In this document: piece by piece, positions 17,627-25,143 of the stretch
How positions within the stretch are numbered: position 1 is the first letter of the stretch
Layout: each line of letters opens with the position of its first letter
NCBI RefSeq assembly: GCF_007004735.1
Contig: NZ_SSNL01000005.1
Coordinates: 186,001-250,000, forward strand
Length of the DNA stretch: 64,000 nucleotides
Origin: Salinigranum halophilum
GTDB lineage: Archaea; Halobacteriota; Halobacteria; Halobacteriales; Haloferacaceae
Direction: 5' to 3'
Made by a program: the position numbers and the translations under genes
The notes under the pieces: generated by a model
What the model saw: the letters and a program-made list of their open reading frames with translations, nothing else
Database searches by the model: none
What the model was told of the DNA's origin: nothing

Positions 17627-18629
17627 GGCCGTCCTCCCCGCCCGTCTCCTCCGTGCCGTGTTCGGGTGCGGAGAGCCCCTCGAGCAGCGCGAGCGTTCGG
17701 TCCTCGACGGCGTCGAGTTCGCCCGCGCGGTCGGCGAGCGCGAGCGCCCCACCCATCGCCGCCCCCTCCCTGCCGACGGTAGCGTACTGGGCGAGTCGGG
17801 CGTCCTCGAATCCGGGGTCGGTGACCGTGAGGTCGAGGTCGAGCCCCGCCACCGCCGGTTCGAGGTCGACGCTCTCGGCCAGATACGACGTCGTCGCGAG
17901 TTCGAGCGTGTCGAGACAGCCCGCGTGGCGGACGAGCGCGGCCGCCGCGACCAGTTGCGTCCCGCCGGCGAGCGTCACCCGAGTGCCTGACGCCCGCGCG
18001 CCGACACAGAGGCCGGCCACGACGGCGAGGACCGGGTCGCCGGCGAAGCGGACGGCGAGTTCCGGCCGGTGGGCCGCCTGTCCGGGTGCGATGTCCGACG
18101 CCTCGAACGCCGCCTCGACGACCGTCTCCTTCCGTGCGAGCGGGTTGTCGGGGAGCGACGACGACACCGGGTAGGGCTCGCCGAGCGCGCGCAGGACACC
18201 GAGCGCCGTCGTCGTTCCACCAGGGATGGTCTCGCCGACGACGAGGTGGTCGTCGGCCACTCGCTCACCGAAGGCCTTCGCGGCGGCGAACACGCCCGGG
18301 GCGGTTCGAACGGGGTCGGGTTCGCGGATGTCGTGTCCGGGTTTCGCGCCGAAGTCGACCGTCGGCGCACCCGTGGGCTTCGCCATCCCGCCGTCACAGA
18401 CGAGGGTGTCGAGGCCGAGCAGGTCGACGACGGCACGCGTCACCAGCGCGGGTGTCGGACAACCCGTCGGACTGACGGGAAGCACGGGCGCGCGGACGAG
18501 CCGACCGTATCGGACGAGTTCGGCGTCGGCGCTCGGGGTGTGCAAGCGGAGGGCGGCGCTGGCCCCCGCGGCGCTGAGGCCGTCGATGGCCGCCGTGCGG
18601 GTCGAGCCCGCGACGAGCATCAGTCGCAT
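17616..18629 (-). CDS. cobT: CobT-family nucleotide:base phosphoribosyltransferase
   Basis: A 337-residue archaeal CobT-like protein that activates the lower-ligand base by exchange with nicotinate mononucleotide, giving the alpha-ribazole phosphate used by CobS. Visible landmarks are DFGAKPGHDIREP, GETIPGGTTTALGVL, ELAVRFAGDPVLAVVAGL and TLAGGTQLVAAAAL, with the Gly-rich phosphate-binding loops of the family. The C-terminus is an acidic Glu-Gly tail. It overlaps cobY by 10 bases and cobD by 11. Which base is used cannot be told from the sequence. Confidence 0.9.
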   Translation of the reverse strand: MRLMLVAGSTRTAAIDGLSAAGASAALRLHTPSADAELVRYGRLVRAPVLPVSPTGCPTPALVTRAVVDLLGLDTLVCDGGMAKPTGAPTVDFGAKPGHDIREPDPVRTAPGVFAAAKAFGERVADDHLVVGETIPGGTTTALGVLRALGEPYPVSSSLPDNPLARKETVVEAAFEASDIAPGQAAHRPELAVRFAGDPVLAVVAGLCVGARASGTRVTLAGGTQLVAAAALVRHAGCLDTLELATTSYLAESVDLEPAVAGLDLDLTVTDPGFEDARLAQYATVGREGAAMGGALALADRAGELDAVEDRTLALLEGLSAPEHGTEETGGEDGRGP

Positions 18630-19216
18630 CGTTCCTCGGCCACCTCTCTGTCACGCGGGTGATTGACGTTCACGGCGAGGCGTTCGTCGTCGACTACCGA
18701 CACCGTTTCGGTCCCCCCGGCGACGACGTTCAGTCCCGTCGGCGCGAGCTCCCGTCCCTCGTGGTCGAAGGCAGTGTCGACACTCACACCCAGCCGGTGC
18801 TTCAGGTCGACGGGGACACAGACCGTGAGCGACGTCGGCGTCCCGCCGGCGCACGCGTCCGCGAGCGCGCGGTCGACGTGCTCGGGAGCGAGGTGCGGGA
18901 GGTCGGCGACGACGGTGAGTACGGGCTCTGCCACGTGGTCGAGCGCGTATCGGAGGTCCTCGACGTACCCCTCGCCAGGCGCGTCGATGGTGTCGACGCC
19001 GAGGACGTCCGCCGCGCGGGCGCGCGTCTCGGGGGTGTGCGGAGAGGTGACGGCGTGGGTGGTCGAGACGCGGCTGCCCTCGAGCGCGCGGACCACCCGG
19101 TCGACCATCGGCTCGTCGCACACCGTGACGAGGGGTTTCTCGGTCGAGCCCCCGAGTCGGGTCCCCCGCCCGCCACAGAGGACGAGCGCGGGGACGGGAG
19201 TCAGAGGAGCGTCCAC
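18620..19216 (-). CDS. cobY: GTP:adenosylcobinamide-phosphate guanylyltransferase
   Basis: A 198-residue nucleotidyltransferase starting VDAPLTPVPALVLCGGRGTRLGG. The GGRGTRL loop binds GTP, and VLTVVADLPHLAPEHV carries the metal-binding Asp. CobY is the archaeal replacement for bacterial CobU: it has the guanylyltransferase but not the kinase activity, making adenosylcobinamide-GDP. The GTG at 19216 is the only start codon before the GTP loop and overlaps cobS by 16 bases. The tail is rich in Val and charged residues (VNHPRDREVAEERCD). Confidence 0.9.
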   Translation of the reverse strand: MDAPLTPVPALVLCGGRGTRLGGSTEKPLVTVCDEPMVDRVVRALEGSRVSTTHAVTSPHTPETRARAADVLGVDTIDAPGEGYVEDLRYALDHVAEPVLTVVADLPHLAPEHVDRALADACAGGTPTSLTVCVPVDLKHRLGVSVDTAFDHEGRELAPTGLNVVAGGTETVSVVDDERLAVNVNHPRDREVAEERCD

Positions 19217-19962
19217 GCGACCACCCCGGCGTGGACGCCGACGACGCGCCCGAGTTCGTTCGTCGCGCCGAAGACGTCGCCGCTGACGCCGCCGAGCGTC
19301 GACCGAGCCCAGCGGAGGACGAGCAGCGCGACGCACGGCCCGCCGAGGAACGCCGCGACGACGGCCGGCGTGCCGAGCGGCGCGGCGAGCGCGACGACCG
19401 GGAGACCGGCGAGGAACACGGGGACGAGCGCCGTCGCGTCGGCGTGTTCGGTCAGCGCGGAGCCGAGCCCCTCGTGCGCCGCGTCGCCGAGACAGACGAG
19501 CGTCGCCATCCCCGCCTTCGAACCCACCTCCGCGGCGATGGCGAGAGAGAGGGCGACCCGCGGGCCCGCGCCCGCCATGCCGAGGGTGCCGAGCGCCAGC
19601 GTCGCGAGGACGAGCGCGACGGCGAGGGTGCCGCCGACGCCCGTCTCGGAGTCTTTCAACACGGACCGGCGGCGCTCGCGGTCGGTCGACTCGTCGTGGA
19701 CCACGCTCGCGTCGGCCGTGTCGGCGAGTCCATCGACGTGCGTGACGCCCGTGAGCAGGTAGAGCGTGCCCAGATAGAGCGCCGCAGTCGTCGGGAGAGG
19801 CAGGGGAAGCGCGAGCGGGAGTGCCGCGATGCCGCCGACGACGTACCCCGCGAGGACGAACGCGACGGGCGTCCGCCGGAACGCCTCCCACGAGCGTTCG
19901 GTCCCCTGCACCGGAAGGCGCGTCAGGAACCCGAGCGCGCCCCGCAGGGCGCTCAGAACCAC
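19201..19962 (-). CDS. cobS: Adenosylcobinamide-GDP ribazoletransferase (cobalamin synthase)
   Basis: A 253-residue integral membrane enzyme that joins adenosylcobinamide-GDP and alpha-ribazole phosphate. The start reads LSALRGALGFLTRLPV, and the diagnostic GVTHVDGLADTADA holds the metal-binding Asp residues; about seven hydrophobic segments follow. The GTG at 19962 lies inside the last codons of cbiB (10-base overlap), giving translational coupling. An upstream open frame is only the shadow of cbiB. Confidence 0.93.
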   Translation of the reverse strand: MVLSALRGALGFLTRLPVQGTERSWEAFRRTPVAFVLAGYVVGGIAALPLALPLPLPTTAALYLGTLYLLTGVTHVDGLADTADASVVHDESTDRERRRSVLKDSETGVGGTLAVALVLATLALGTLGMAGAGPRVALSLAIAAEVGSKAGMATLVCLGDAAHEGLGSALTEHADATALVPVFLAGLPVVALAAPLGTPAVVAAFLGGPCVALLVLRWARSTLGGVSGDVFGATNELGRVVGVHAGVVAWTLL

Positions 19963-20849
19963 ACGACCACCCCCGAGATGACGAGCGCGAGCCACCCGGT
20001 GCGGCCGACGAGCGTCCGTGCGCGCCGTGCGTCGCTCGCACTCGGCGGCGCGCCGAAGTCGAGGACGTAGACGCCGGGCTTCTCGAGTCGGAGGGAGAGG
20101 CCGGCCGCGAGCGTCGCCATCGGCCATCCGGAGTTGGGAGAGGGTGGATTCGACGTCTGTTCGCGCGCACGCGAGAGCGCGCGGAGGTCGCGGGCGCTCA
20201 GGGCGAGGAGAACGGCGGTGACTCTGGCGGGGAGCCACATCGTCAGGTCGTCGAGGCGGGCGCTCGCGGTCCCGTGTGGCTTGTGTGGATAGCCGAGCAT
20301 GGAGTCGAGCGTGTTGACCGCCTTGACCCACGTCGCGGCGGCCGCGCCGCCAGCGAGTGAGACGGGCGCGACGAGCGTGAACGCGAGGAGCGGGGCGACG
20401 AACCCGTCGGCGAGGTTCTCGGCGAGGCTCTCGACCGCGGCGCTTCGAACCTCGGGGGCAGAGAGCGACGCCGCGTCGCGGCCGGCGAGCGACAGGAGTC
20501 GCGTCCGAGCGGCGGGGAGGTCCTCGGTCGTGAGAGAGACGACGTCCCGGGCCTCGTCGAGGAGCATACGGAGACTGACCGTCGAGAAGAGCACGAGTCC
20601 GGCGGCGAGCGCGGCGAGCGGCGGGACGGGCGCGAGCGCCGAGACGACGCCGAAGACGACGCCACTCGCGAGGAGCGGGAGACCGAGCGCGACGCCGACA
20701 CCGACGAGCGATGGATGCGCCCAGGTCCTGTCGAGAGGTGCGACGACCCGGCCGAACAGCGCGACGGGGTGGATTCGCCCGGGCGGTTCGGCGACGAGGC
20801 GGTCCAGGAGCGCCGCGAACCCGACGGCGGCGGTCGCGGTGGCGGGCAT
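19953..20849 (-). CDS. cbiB: Adenosylcobinamide-phosphate synthase
   Basis: A 298-residue membrane protein that joins aminopropanol phosphate to adenosylcobyric acid. Landmarks are the N-terminal RLVAEPPGRIHPVALFG, the central ESLAENLADGFVAPLLAF and VNTLDSMLGYPHKPHG, all characteristic of CbiB/CobD(Pseudomonas). Four or five hydrophobic segments are visible. It begins one base after the HAD gene stop, in a run of overlapping genes down to cbiZ, so it is second in the operon. Confidence 0.93.
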   Translation of the reverse strand: MPATATAAVGFAALLDRLVAEPPGRIHPVALFGRVVAPLDRTWAHPSLVGVGVALGLPLLASGVVFGVVSALAPVPPLAALAAGLVLFSTVSLRMLLDEARDVVSLTTEDLPAARTRLLSLAGRDAASLSAPEVRSAAVESLAENLADGFVAPLLAFTLVAPVSLAGGAAAATWVKAVNTLDSMLGYPHKPHGTASARLDDLTMWLPARVTAVLLALSARDLRALSRAREQTSNPPSPNSGWPMATLAAGLSLRLEKPGVYVLDFGAPPSASDARRARTLVGRTGWLALVISGVVVWF

Positions 20850-21485
20850 CTAGCGCTCCCCGTTCGCGTGGTCGACGAGCCACGTCGGAAACTCGGCGAG
20901 CGAGACGTCGGTCACGTCGACGAACGTCCCCCCGAGCGCCTCGATTCCTCCGTCAGTCGCGGGTGAGTCGCCGACGTGGACGAGCGCCTCCACCGCGACG
21001 CCGAGGCCGTCGGCGACGACCTCGAACGCCTGTGGGGCGGGCTTGCGCCAGCCGCACCCGACGCTGGTGACGACGCTGTCGAACTCGCGGTAGTCGAACG
21101 CCGAGCGGACGAAGGTCCGACCGACGAGTTCGGGGACGCTACAGTTCGAGAGGACGCCGACGGGTCCGCGGTCGCGGGCGGCCTCGACGGCCTCGACCGC
21201 CCCCTCGCGGGTGCGGACGGTGGGGTCGAAAGCGGCGATGACCGCTCGACGGGCGGCGTTCTGGGTGACCGAGACGCCCCGGGACTGAAGGGCGGCACTG
21301 ACGTGTGCCGGCAGGGGGACTTCGGCACCCTCGGGCGCGTCGATGTGCGGTTCGCGGTAGGCGGCGGCGAAGTCGTCGGGGACGGAGACGTCACGGGCGC
21401 GGAGTTCGTCGGCGACGACCGCCGCGGGGTCAGACGGGATGTCGACGTCGACGAGCGTACCGAAGAGATCGAACGAGACTGCCAC
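20850..21485 (-). CDS. HAD-family hydrolase at the head of the cobalamin operon
   Basis: A 211-residue haloacid dehalogenase-fold protein. The nucleophile motif is FDLFGTLVD (Asp6), followed by VGVLSNCSV (motif II Ser/Asn region), GWRKPAPQAF (motif III Lys) and VHVGDSPATDGG (motif IV). The residue two places after the nucleophile is Phe and not Asp, as in some HAD members of the dehalogenase branch, so phosphatase activity is likely but not certain. It directly abuts cbiB, and the pathway still lacks a phosphatase for the final step. GTG start at 21485, with a TTTCAAG box about 28 bases upstream. Confidence 0.85.
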   Translation of the reverse strand: MAVSFDLFGTLVDVDIPSDPAAVVADELRARDVSVPDDFAAAYREPHIDAPEGAEVPLPAHVSAALQSRGVSVTQNAARRAVIAAFDPTVRTREGAVEAVEAARDRGPVGVLSNCSVPELVGRTFVRSAFDYREFDSVVTSVGCGWRKPAPQAFEVVADGLGVAVEALVHVGDSPATDGGIEALGGTFVDVTDVSLAEFPTWLVDHANGER

Positions 21486-21522
21486 GACCGAACTGCGGCG
21501 AACGTGGACTTGAAACTTTACC

Positions 21523-22503
21523 TTACCAGCGGTGGTGAACGTGGTCGCGCACGTACTCGTCGTAGACGTCGGCGACGATGCCGTGCTGTTCGTTCGAGAG
21601 GGGGTCGGCTTCGCTGGCGGCGACGTTCTCGTGGATGTGGTCGGGGCTCGTCGAGCCGGGGATGACCGCGCTCACGGCGTCGTGGTCGAGGATCCACCGG
21701 AGGGTGAACTGCGCGAGCGTCAACTCGTCGGGGACGGCGCGTTCGAGCGCGTCGACCGCGTCGAGGCCCGTCTCAAACGGAACGCCCGAGAAAGTCTCCC
21801 CGACGTCGAACGCGTCGCCCTCGCGGTTGTAGTTGCGGTGGTCGTCTTCGGGGAACGTCGAGTCTCGTGACAGGGCCCCGGTGAGGAGACCAGAAGCGAG
21901 CGGCACCCGGACGATGACGCCGACATCTCTCCGACGTGCCTCGCGGAAGAACAGTTCTGCGGGGCGCTGGCGGAACGGGTTGAAGATGATCTGGACCGTC
22001 TCGACGCCGGGGTACTCGATGGCCTTCAGCGCCTCCTCGCAACGTTCGACGCTGACGCCGTAGGTGTCGACGCGTCCCTCCGCTTTCAGACGTGCGAGCG
22101 CGTCGAACGTCTCGGGCTGGTAGTACGCGTCGGTGGGCGGACAGTGCAACTGGACGAGGTCGAGACTGTCCACCGCGAGGTTCTCGCGGGAACGGTCGAC
22201 GAACGACGAGAGGTGGTCGTAGTCGTAATCCGCCGCGACGTGGGGGTCGAGCCGTCGGCCCGCCTTGGTCGCGACGACGACGTCGGACGCGTCGCGTTCG
22301 TCCAGCACGTGCGCGATGTGTTTCTCACTCCGCCCGTCGCCGTAGACGTCGGCCGTGTCGATGAAGGAGATGCCGGCGTCGAGGGCGGCTCTGACGGCCG
22401 CGCGACCCTCCTCGTCGGACACCTCGCCCCAGTCCGACCCGATGTTCCACGTGCCGAGTCCGACCTCGCTCACCTCGTACGGACCGAGTTGACGTGTCTG
22501 CAT
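21523..22503 (-). CDS. Aldo/keto reductase
   Basis: A 326-residue TIM-barrel oxidoreductase using NAD(P)H to reduce aldehydes or ketones. The catalytic tetrad is visible: Asp49 and Tyr54 in FIDTADVYGDGRSE, Lys80 in VATKAGR and His120 in LVQLHCPP. The late VSAVIPGSTSPDHI is the cofactor-binding segment. It lies 37 bases upstream of the HAD gene on the same strand and may read into the cobalamin operon, but it is not a known part of that pathway. The physiological substrate is unknown. Confidence 0.9.
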   Translation of the reverse strand: MQTRQLGPYEVSEVGLGTWNIGSDWGEVSDEEGRAAVRAALDAGISFIDTADVYGDGRSEKHIAHVLDERDASDVVVATKAGRRLDPHVAADYDYDHLSSFVDRSRENLAVDSLDLVQLHCPPTDAYYQPETFDALARLKAEGRVDTYGVSVERCEEALKAIEYPGVETVQIIFNPFRQRPAELFFREARRRDVGVIVRVPLASGLLTGALSRDSTFPEDDHRNYNREGDAFDVGETFSGVPFETGLDAVDALERAVPDELTLAQFTLRWILDHDAVSAVIPGSTSPDHIHENVAASEADPLSNEQHGIVADVYDEYVRDHVHHRW

Positions 22504-22633
22504 GCGCGTGCGTAGACGGCGGCTCCCCGTAAGTGCGGCCCCGGAGGCAGGCTGTGCCGGTTGACACGAGCGACAGACGTCTGTCTGACACGCGGGTAAC
22601 GTTCAAGTGCCCTCAGCGCGCACCGAAGAGTCG

Positions 22634-23197
22634 ATGAGCAAGATCACGTTCCGTGCCGACGACGACCTCGTCCGACGCCTCGAGGAGTTCGACTCCTCGA
22701 AGAGCGAGGTCATGCGCGAGGCGCTCCGTGCGTACCTCGACGGCACAGGGCGTGAGACGGAGACGACGGCGTCGGCGTCGGTGGGAGACAGCATCGACGA
22801 CGCGCTCACAGCGCGGGTCGACGCGCTGATCGACGAACGCCTCGACGAGCGTTTACGCGCGAGAGAGCCCGCGAGCGGCGCGCAAGACGTCAACGTCAAC
22901 ATCACCGTCGAGGGCGCAGCGGGGACGCGTGAGACGGCGGTGTCCGACGACGACCGCGAGGCGGACCGTCGTAAGACACCGGACGCATACACCGGGGACG
23001 ACGTGCAAACGGCGGTCGAGTCGTGTGACCAGTGTGGCGAAAACATCTCTCCGGACCACGTTTACTGCCCGAACTGCGGCGAATTAGCGACCCAGCCGAC
23101 GTGTGGCGAGTGCGGCGACGAGCTCCGGTCTGACTGGGCGTTCTGCCCCGGTTGCGGCCGACGAACACCCGCAGCGGACGTTCTCGACCAGCCGTAA
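22634..23197 (+). CDS. cdrL: CdrL, ribbon-helix-helix regulator with double zinc ribbon
   Basis: A 187-residue DNA-binding protein. Residues 1-38 (MSKITFRADDDLVRRLEEFD onward) form a ribbon-helix-helix domain. A charged linker with a probable coiled coil follows (about 55-80). Two zinc ribbons close the protein, with Cys131/134/145/148 and Cys157/160/171/174. In haloarchaea this protein sits upstream of cdrS-ftsZ2 and belongs to the cell-division regulatory circuit. The ATG at 22634 opens directly on the RHH strand; the in-frame codons before it are discarded. It is followed by a 226-base operator region. Confidence 0.88.
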   Translation: MSKITFRADDDLVRRLEEFDSSKSEVMREALRAYLDGTGRETETTASASVGDSIDDALTARVDALIDERLDERLRAREPASGAQDVNVNITVEGAAGTRETAVSDDDREADRRKTPDAYTGDDVQTAVESCDQCGENISPDHVYCPNCGELATQPTCGECGDELRSDWAFCPGCGRRTPAADVLDQP

Positions 23198-23246
23198 ACG
23201 CCGTATTCGACCGTCTGACGGCTTCGGAAGCCGCATCGGACATATT

Positions 23247-23406
23247 GTCTTACGGCCGCCGGTAGATTTATAATGTAGTGGTCAGTCCTTACGTTCGCGT
23301 AAGACGGCCGTCTTACAGCCGAGAGGGAGGGTGGCACGGTGTGCCGCCGTCCGTCGGTTTTACGGTGTAAGACGGTGACACGGACCTCACGTCCGGTCCG
23401 TCTTAC
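23247..23406. promoter_or_regulatory. Array of GTAAGACGG-type sites upstream of cdrS
   Basis: The motif GTAAGACGG or its complement CCGTCTTAC, whole or nearly whole, recurs: partial at 23247 (GTCTTACGG), a perfect 18-base palindrome at 23299-23316 made of both halves, a forward copy at 23367-23375 and an inverted copy at 23398-23406. The spacing, symmetry and position between box A and the cdrS ATG suggest sites for a ribbon-helix-helix dimer, most likely CdrL or CdrS itself. Confidence 0.7.
23267..23274 (+). promoter_or_regulatory. Box A of the cdrS-ftsZ2 operon
   Basis: TTTATAAT at this position is a canonical haloarchaeal TATA box. The predicted start of transcription is near 23296, at the edge of the 18-base palindrome, giving an unusually long leader of about 125 bases before cdrS. 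Confidence 0.7.
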
Positions 23407-23423
23407 CGGGGGAATGCAAAACC

Positions 23424-23603
23424 ATGGAGCGTGTGACACTACGGATTCCGAAGGAGCAGATCGAAAAGGTCGAGCGAATGGTCGAGACGGGAGAGTTCCC
23501 GAACCGGAGCGAAGCGATCCGGGCTGCCGTTCGCGAGATGATTAACGAACAAGGCGAGACCCGCGAGTCGGCGTCGGGTAAGCGCACCTGGGCGAGAGTG
23601 TAA
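23424..23603 (+). CDS. cdrS: CdrS, short ribbon-helix-helix cell-division regulator
   Basis: A 59-residue protein, [20 protein letters not shown] then a turn ([13 protein letters not shown]) and a second helix ([10 protein letters not shown]). This is a complete ribbon-helix-helix fold whose N-terminal strand contacts DNA as a dimer. CdrS is known in haloarchaea as a global regulator of cell division co-transcribed with ftsZ2. Here ftsZ2 starts two bases after its stop. It is preceded by the operator array and a long leader, consistent with autoregulation. Confidence 0.93.
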   Translation: MERVTLRIPKEQIEKVERMVETGEFPNRSEAIRAAVREMINEQGETRESASGKRTWARV

Positions 23604-23605
23604 CG

Positions 23606-24793
23606 ATGCAGGACATCGTTCAGGAAGCGATGCAGCGCGACGAGGCCGAGCGCAAAGCGCAGGCCGAATCGAACGGCGACGACACGTTCGGTGACCCGCG
23701 AATCGTCATCGTCGGCTGTGGTGGTGCCGGGAACAACACCATCAACCGGCTGTACAACATCGGCGTCGACGGGGCCGAGACGGTCGCCATCAACACCGAC
23801 AAACAGCATCTGAAGATGATCGAAGCCGACACCAAGATCCTCGTGGGCAAGTCGCTCACGCAGGGGCTCGGTGCCGGCGGCGACCCCTCGATGGGCGAGC
23901 GCGCCACGGAGATGGCGCAGGGCACCGTCAAGGAAGTCCTCGGCAACGCGGACCTCGTGTTCGTGACGGCCGGGATGGGTGGCGGCACCGGGACCGGTGC
24001 GGCCCCCGTCGTCTCGAAGATCGCCAAAGAGCAGGGTGCGATCGTCGTCGGCATGGTGTCGACGCCGTTCAACGTCGAGCGCGCCCGCACGGTGAAAGCC
24101 GAGGAGGGACTGGAGAAACTCCGCAACGAGGCGGACTCCATCATCGTCCTCGACAACAACCGCTTGCTCGATTACGTCCCGAACCTGCCCATCGGCAAGG
24201 CGTTCTCGGTGATGGACCAGATCATCGCCGAGACCGTCAAGGGCATCTCCGAGACCATCACCCAGCCCTCGCTCATCAACCTGGACTACGCGGACATGTC
24301 CACCATCATGAACCAGGGCGGCGTCGCGGTGATGCTCGTCGGCGAGACACAGGACAAGAACAAGACCCAGGAAGTGGTGAACGACGCGATGAACCACCCG
24401 CTCTTGGACGTCGACTACCGCGGCGCGTCCGGTGGTCTCGTCCACATCACGGGCGGCCCCGACCTCACACTCAAAGAGGCCGAGGGCATCGCGAACAACA
24501 TCACCGAGCGACTCGAAGCGAGTGCGAACGTCATCTGGGGCGCGCGCATCCAGGACGAGTACAAGGGCAAGGTCCGCGTCATGGCCATCATGACCGGCGT
24601 CCAGTCCGCGCAGGTGCTCGGCCCGACGACACAGAAGCAGGCCGACCGCTCGCGACAGAGCATCGAGGCGCAGTCCGCGGGCCAGTCGAACGACCAGCAG
24701 TTCGACGCCCGCCAGAACGCCCAGGCCGGCTGGCAGTCCGACGGCGGCCGCGACGAACTCGAGAAGAACAACGGCCTCGACGTCATCCGCTGA
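23606..24793 (+). CDS. ftsZ2: Cell division GTPase FtsZ2
   Basis: A 395-residue tubulin homologue. GTP-binding loops are [14 protein letters not shown] (about 37-49) and the tubulin signature [10 protein letters not shown] (125-134). The catalytic T7 loop region includes LINLDYADM. The N-terminal extension [19 protein letters not shown] is typical of the haloarchaeal FtsZ2 group, which acts in ring constriction. The C-terminal tail (from about 350) is Gln/Ser-rich and probably binds division partners. The two-base gap from cdrS shows an operon. Confidence 0.95.
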   Translation: MQDIVQEAMQRDEAERKAQAESNGDDTFGDPRIVIVGCGGAGNNTINRLYNIGVDGAETVAINTDKQHLKMIEADTKILVGKSLTQGLGAGGDPSMGERATEMAQGTVKEVLGNADLVFVTAGMGGGTGTGAAPVVSKIAKEQGAIVVGMVSTPFNVERARTVKAEEGLEKLRNEADSIIVLDNNRLLDYVPNLPIGKAFSVMDQIIAETVKGISETITQPSLINLDYADMSTIMNQGGVAVMLVGETQDKNKTQEVVNDAMNHPLLDVDYRGASGGLVHITGGPDLTLKEAEGIANNITERLEASANVIWGARIQDEYKGKVRVMAIMTGVQSAQVLGPTTQKQADRSRQSIEAQSAGQSNDQQFDARQNAQAGWQSDGGRDELEKNNGLDVIR

Positions 24794-25143
24794 GCGGGAC
24801 GCGAGATTCGTCGACGCCGGCTGTTTTCGCGGTCGTTTCGAAAGCTCTTATTAGAAACTTCCGCACAAACTATATACAATATAGAGTAAATAGCGTATGA
24901 CGCCGTTCGGGCGTATATAGAATATATAGAAACCCGGCTCGTGAGCGTTCTGCGAGCGATACTCAGAATTCCGTCGCGTTGGGCCGTCTCGATACTGTTT
25001 GCGTCGGCGGACGAAGCACCCCACACGCTGTCTCACACCGCGTCACCTCCCGGAGCCGGCGCGAACGGCGGCCGCCGAGGAGGTCACCCGACAGCGAGAC
25101 CAGACGAAGGCGGCCCCGAGCCCGAACCGAAATCCGAACGCCG
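24794..25143. other. Gene-free gap between convergent ftsZ2 and ncsA with several TATA-like boxes
   Basis: Both flanking genes end here, so no promoter is required, yet three AT-rich TATA-like clusters occur (around 24845-24853, 24868-24893 and 24911-24932) with a small hairpin at 24900-24914 (ACGCC/GGCGT). A GTG at 24941, 25 bases after one box, opens 77 codons, but the product uses rare codons and turns Gly/Pro/Arg-rich. A 7-codon leaderless frame starts at 24897. I see no convincing gene; a small RNA is possible. Confidence 0.5.

Noticed and set aside
19963-20883. Long N-terminal extension of cobS
   Set aside because: This is the frame-shifted shadow of cbiB; the CobS family begins at LSALRGALGF.
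25034-25143. Hydrophobic minus-strand peptide just after ncsA
   Set aside because: It looks like a membrane helix (AFGFRFGLGAAFVW) but has no start codon of its own; it is probably frame noise.
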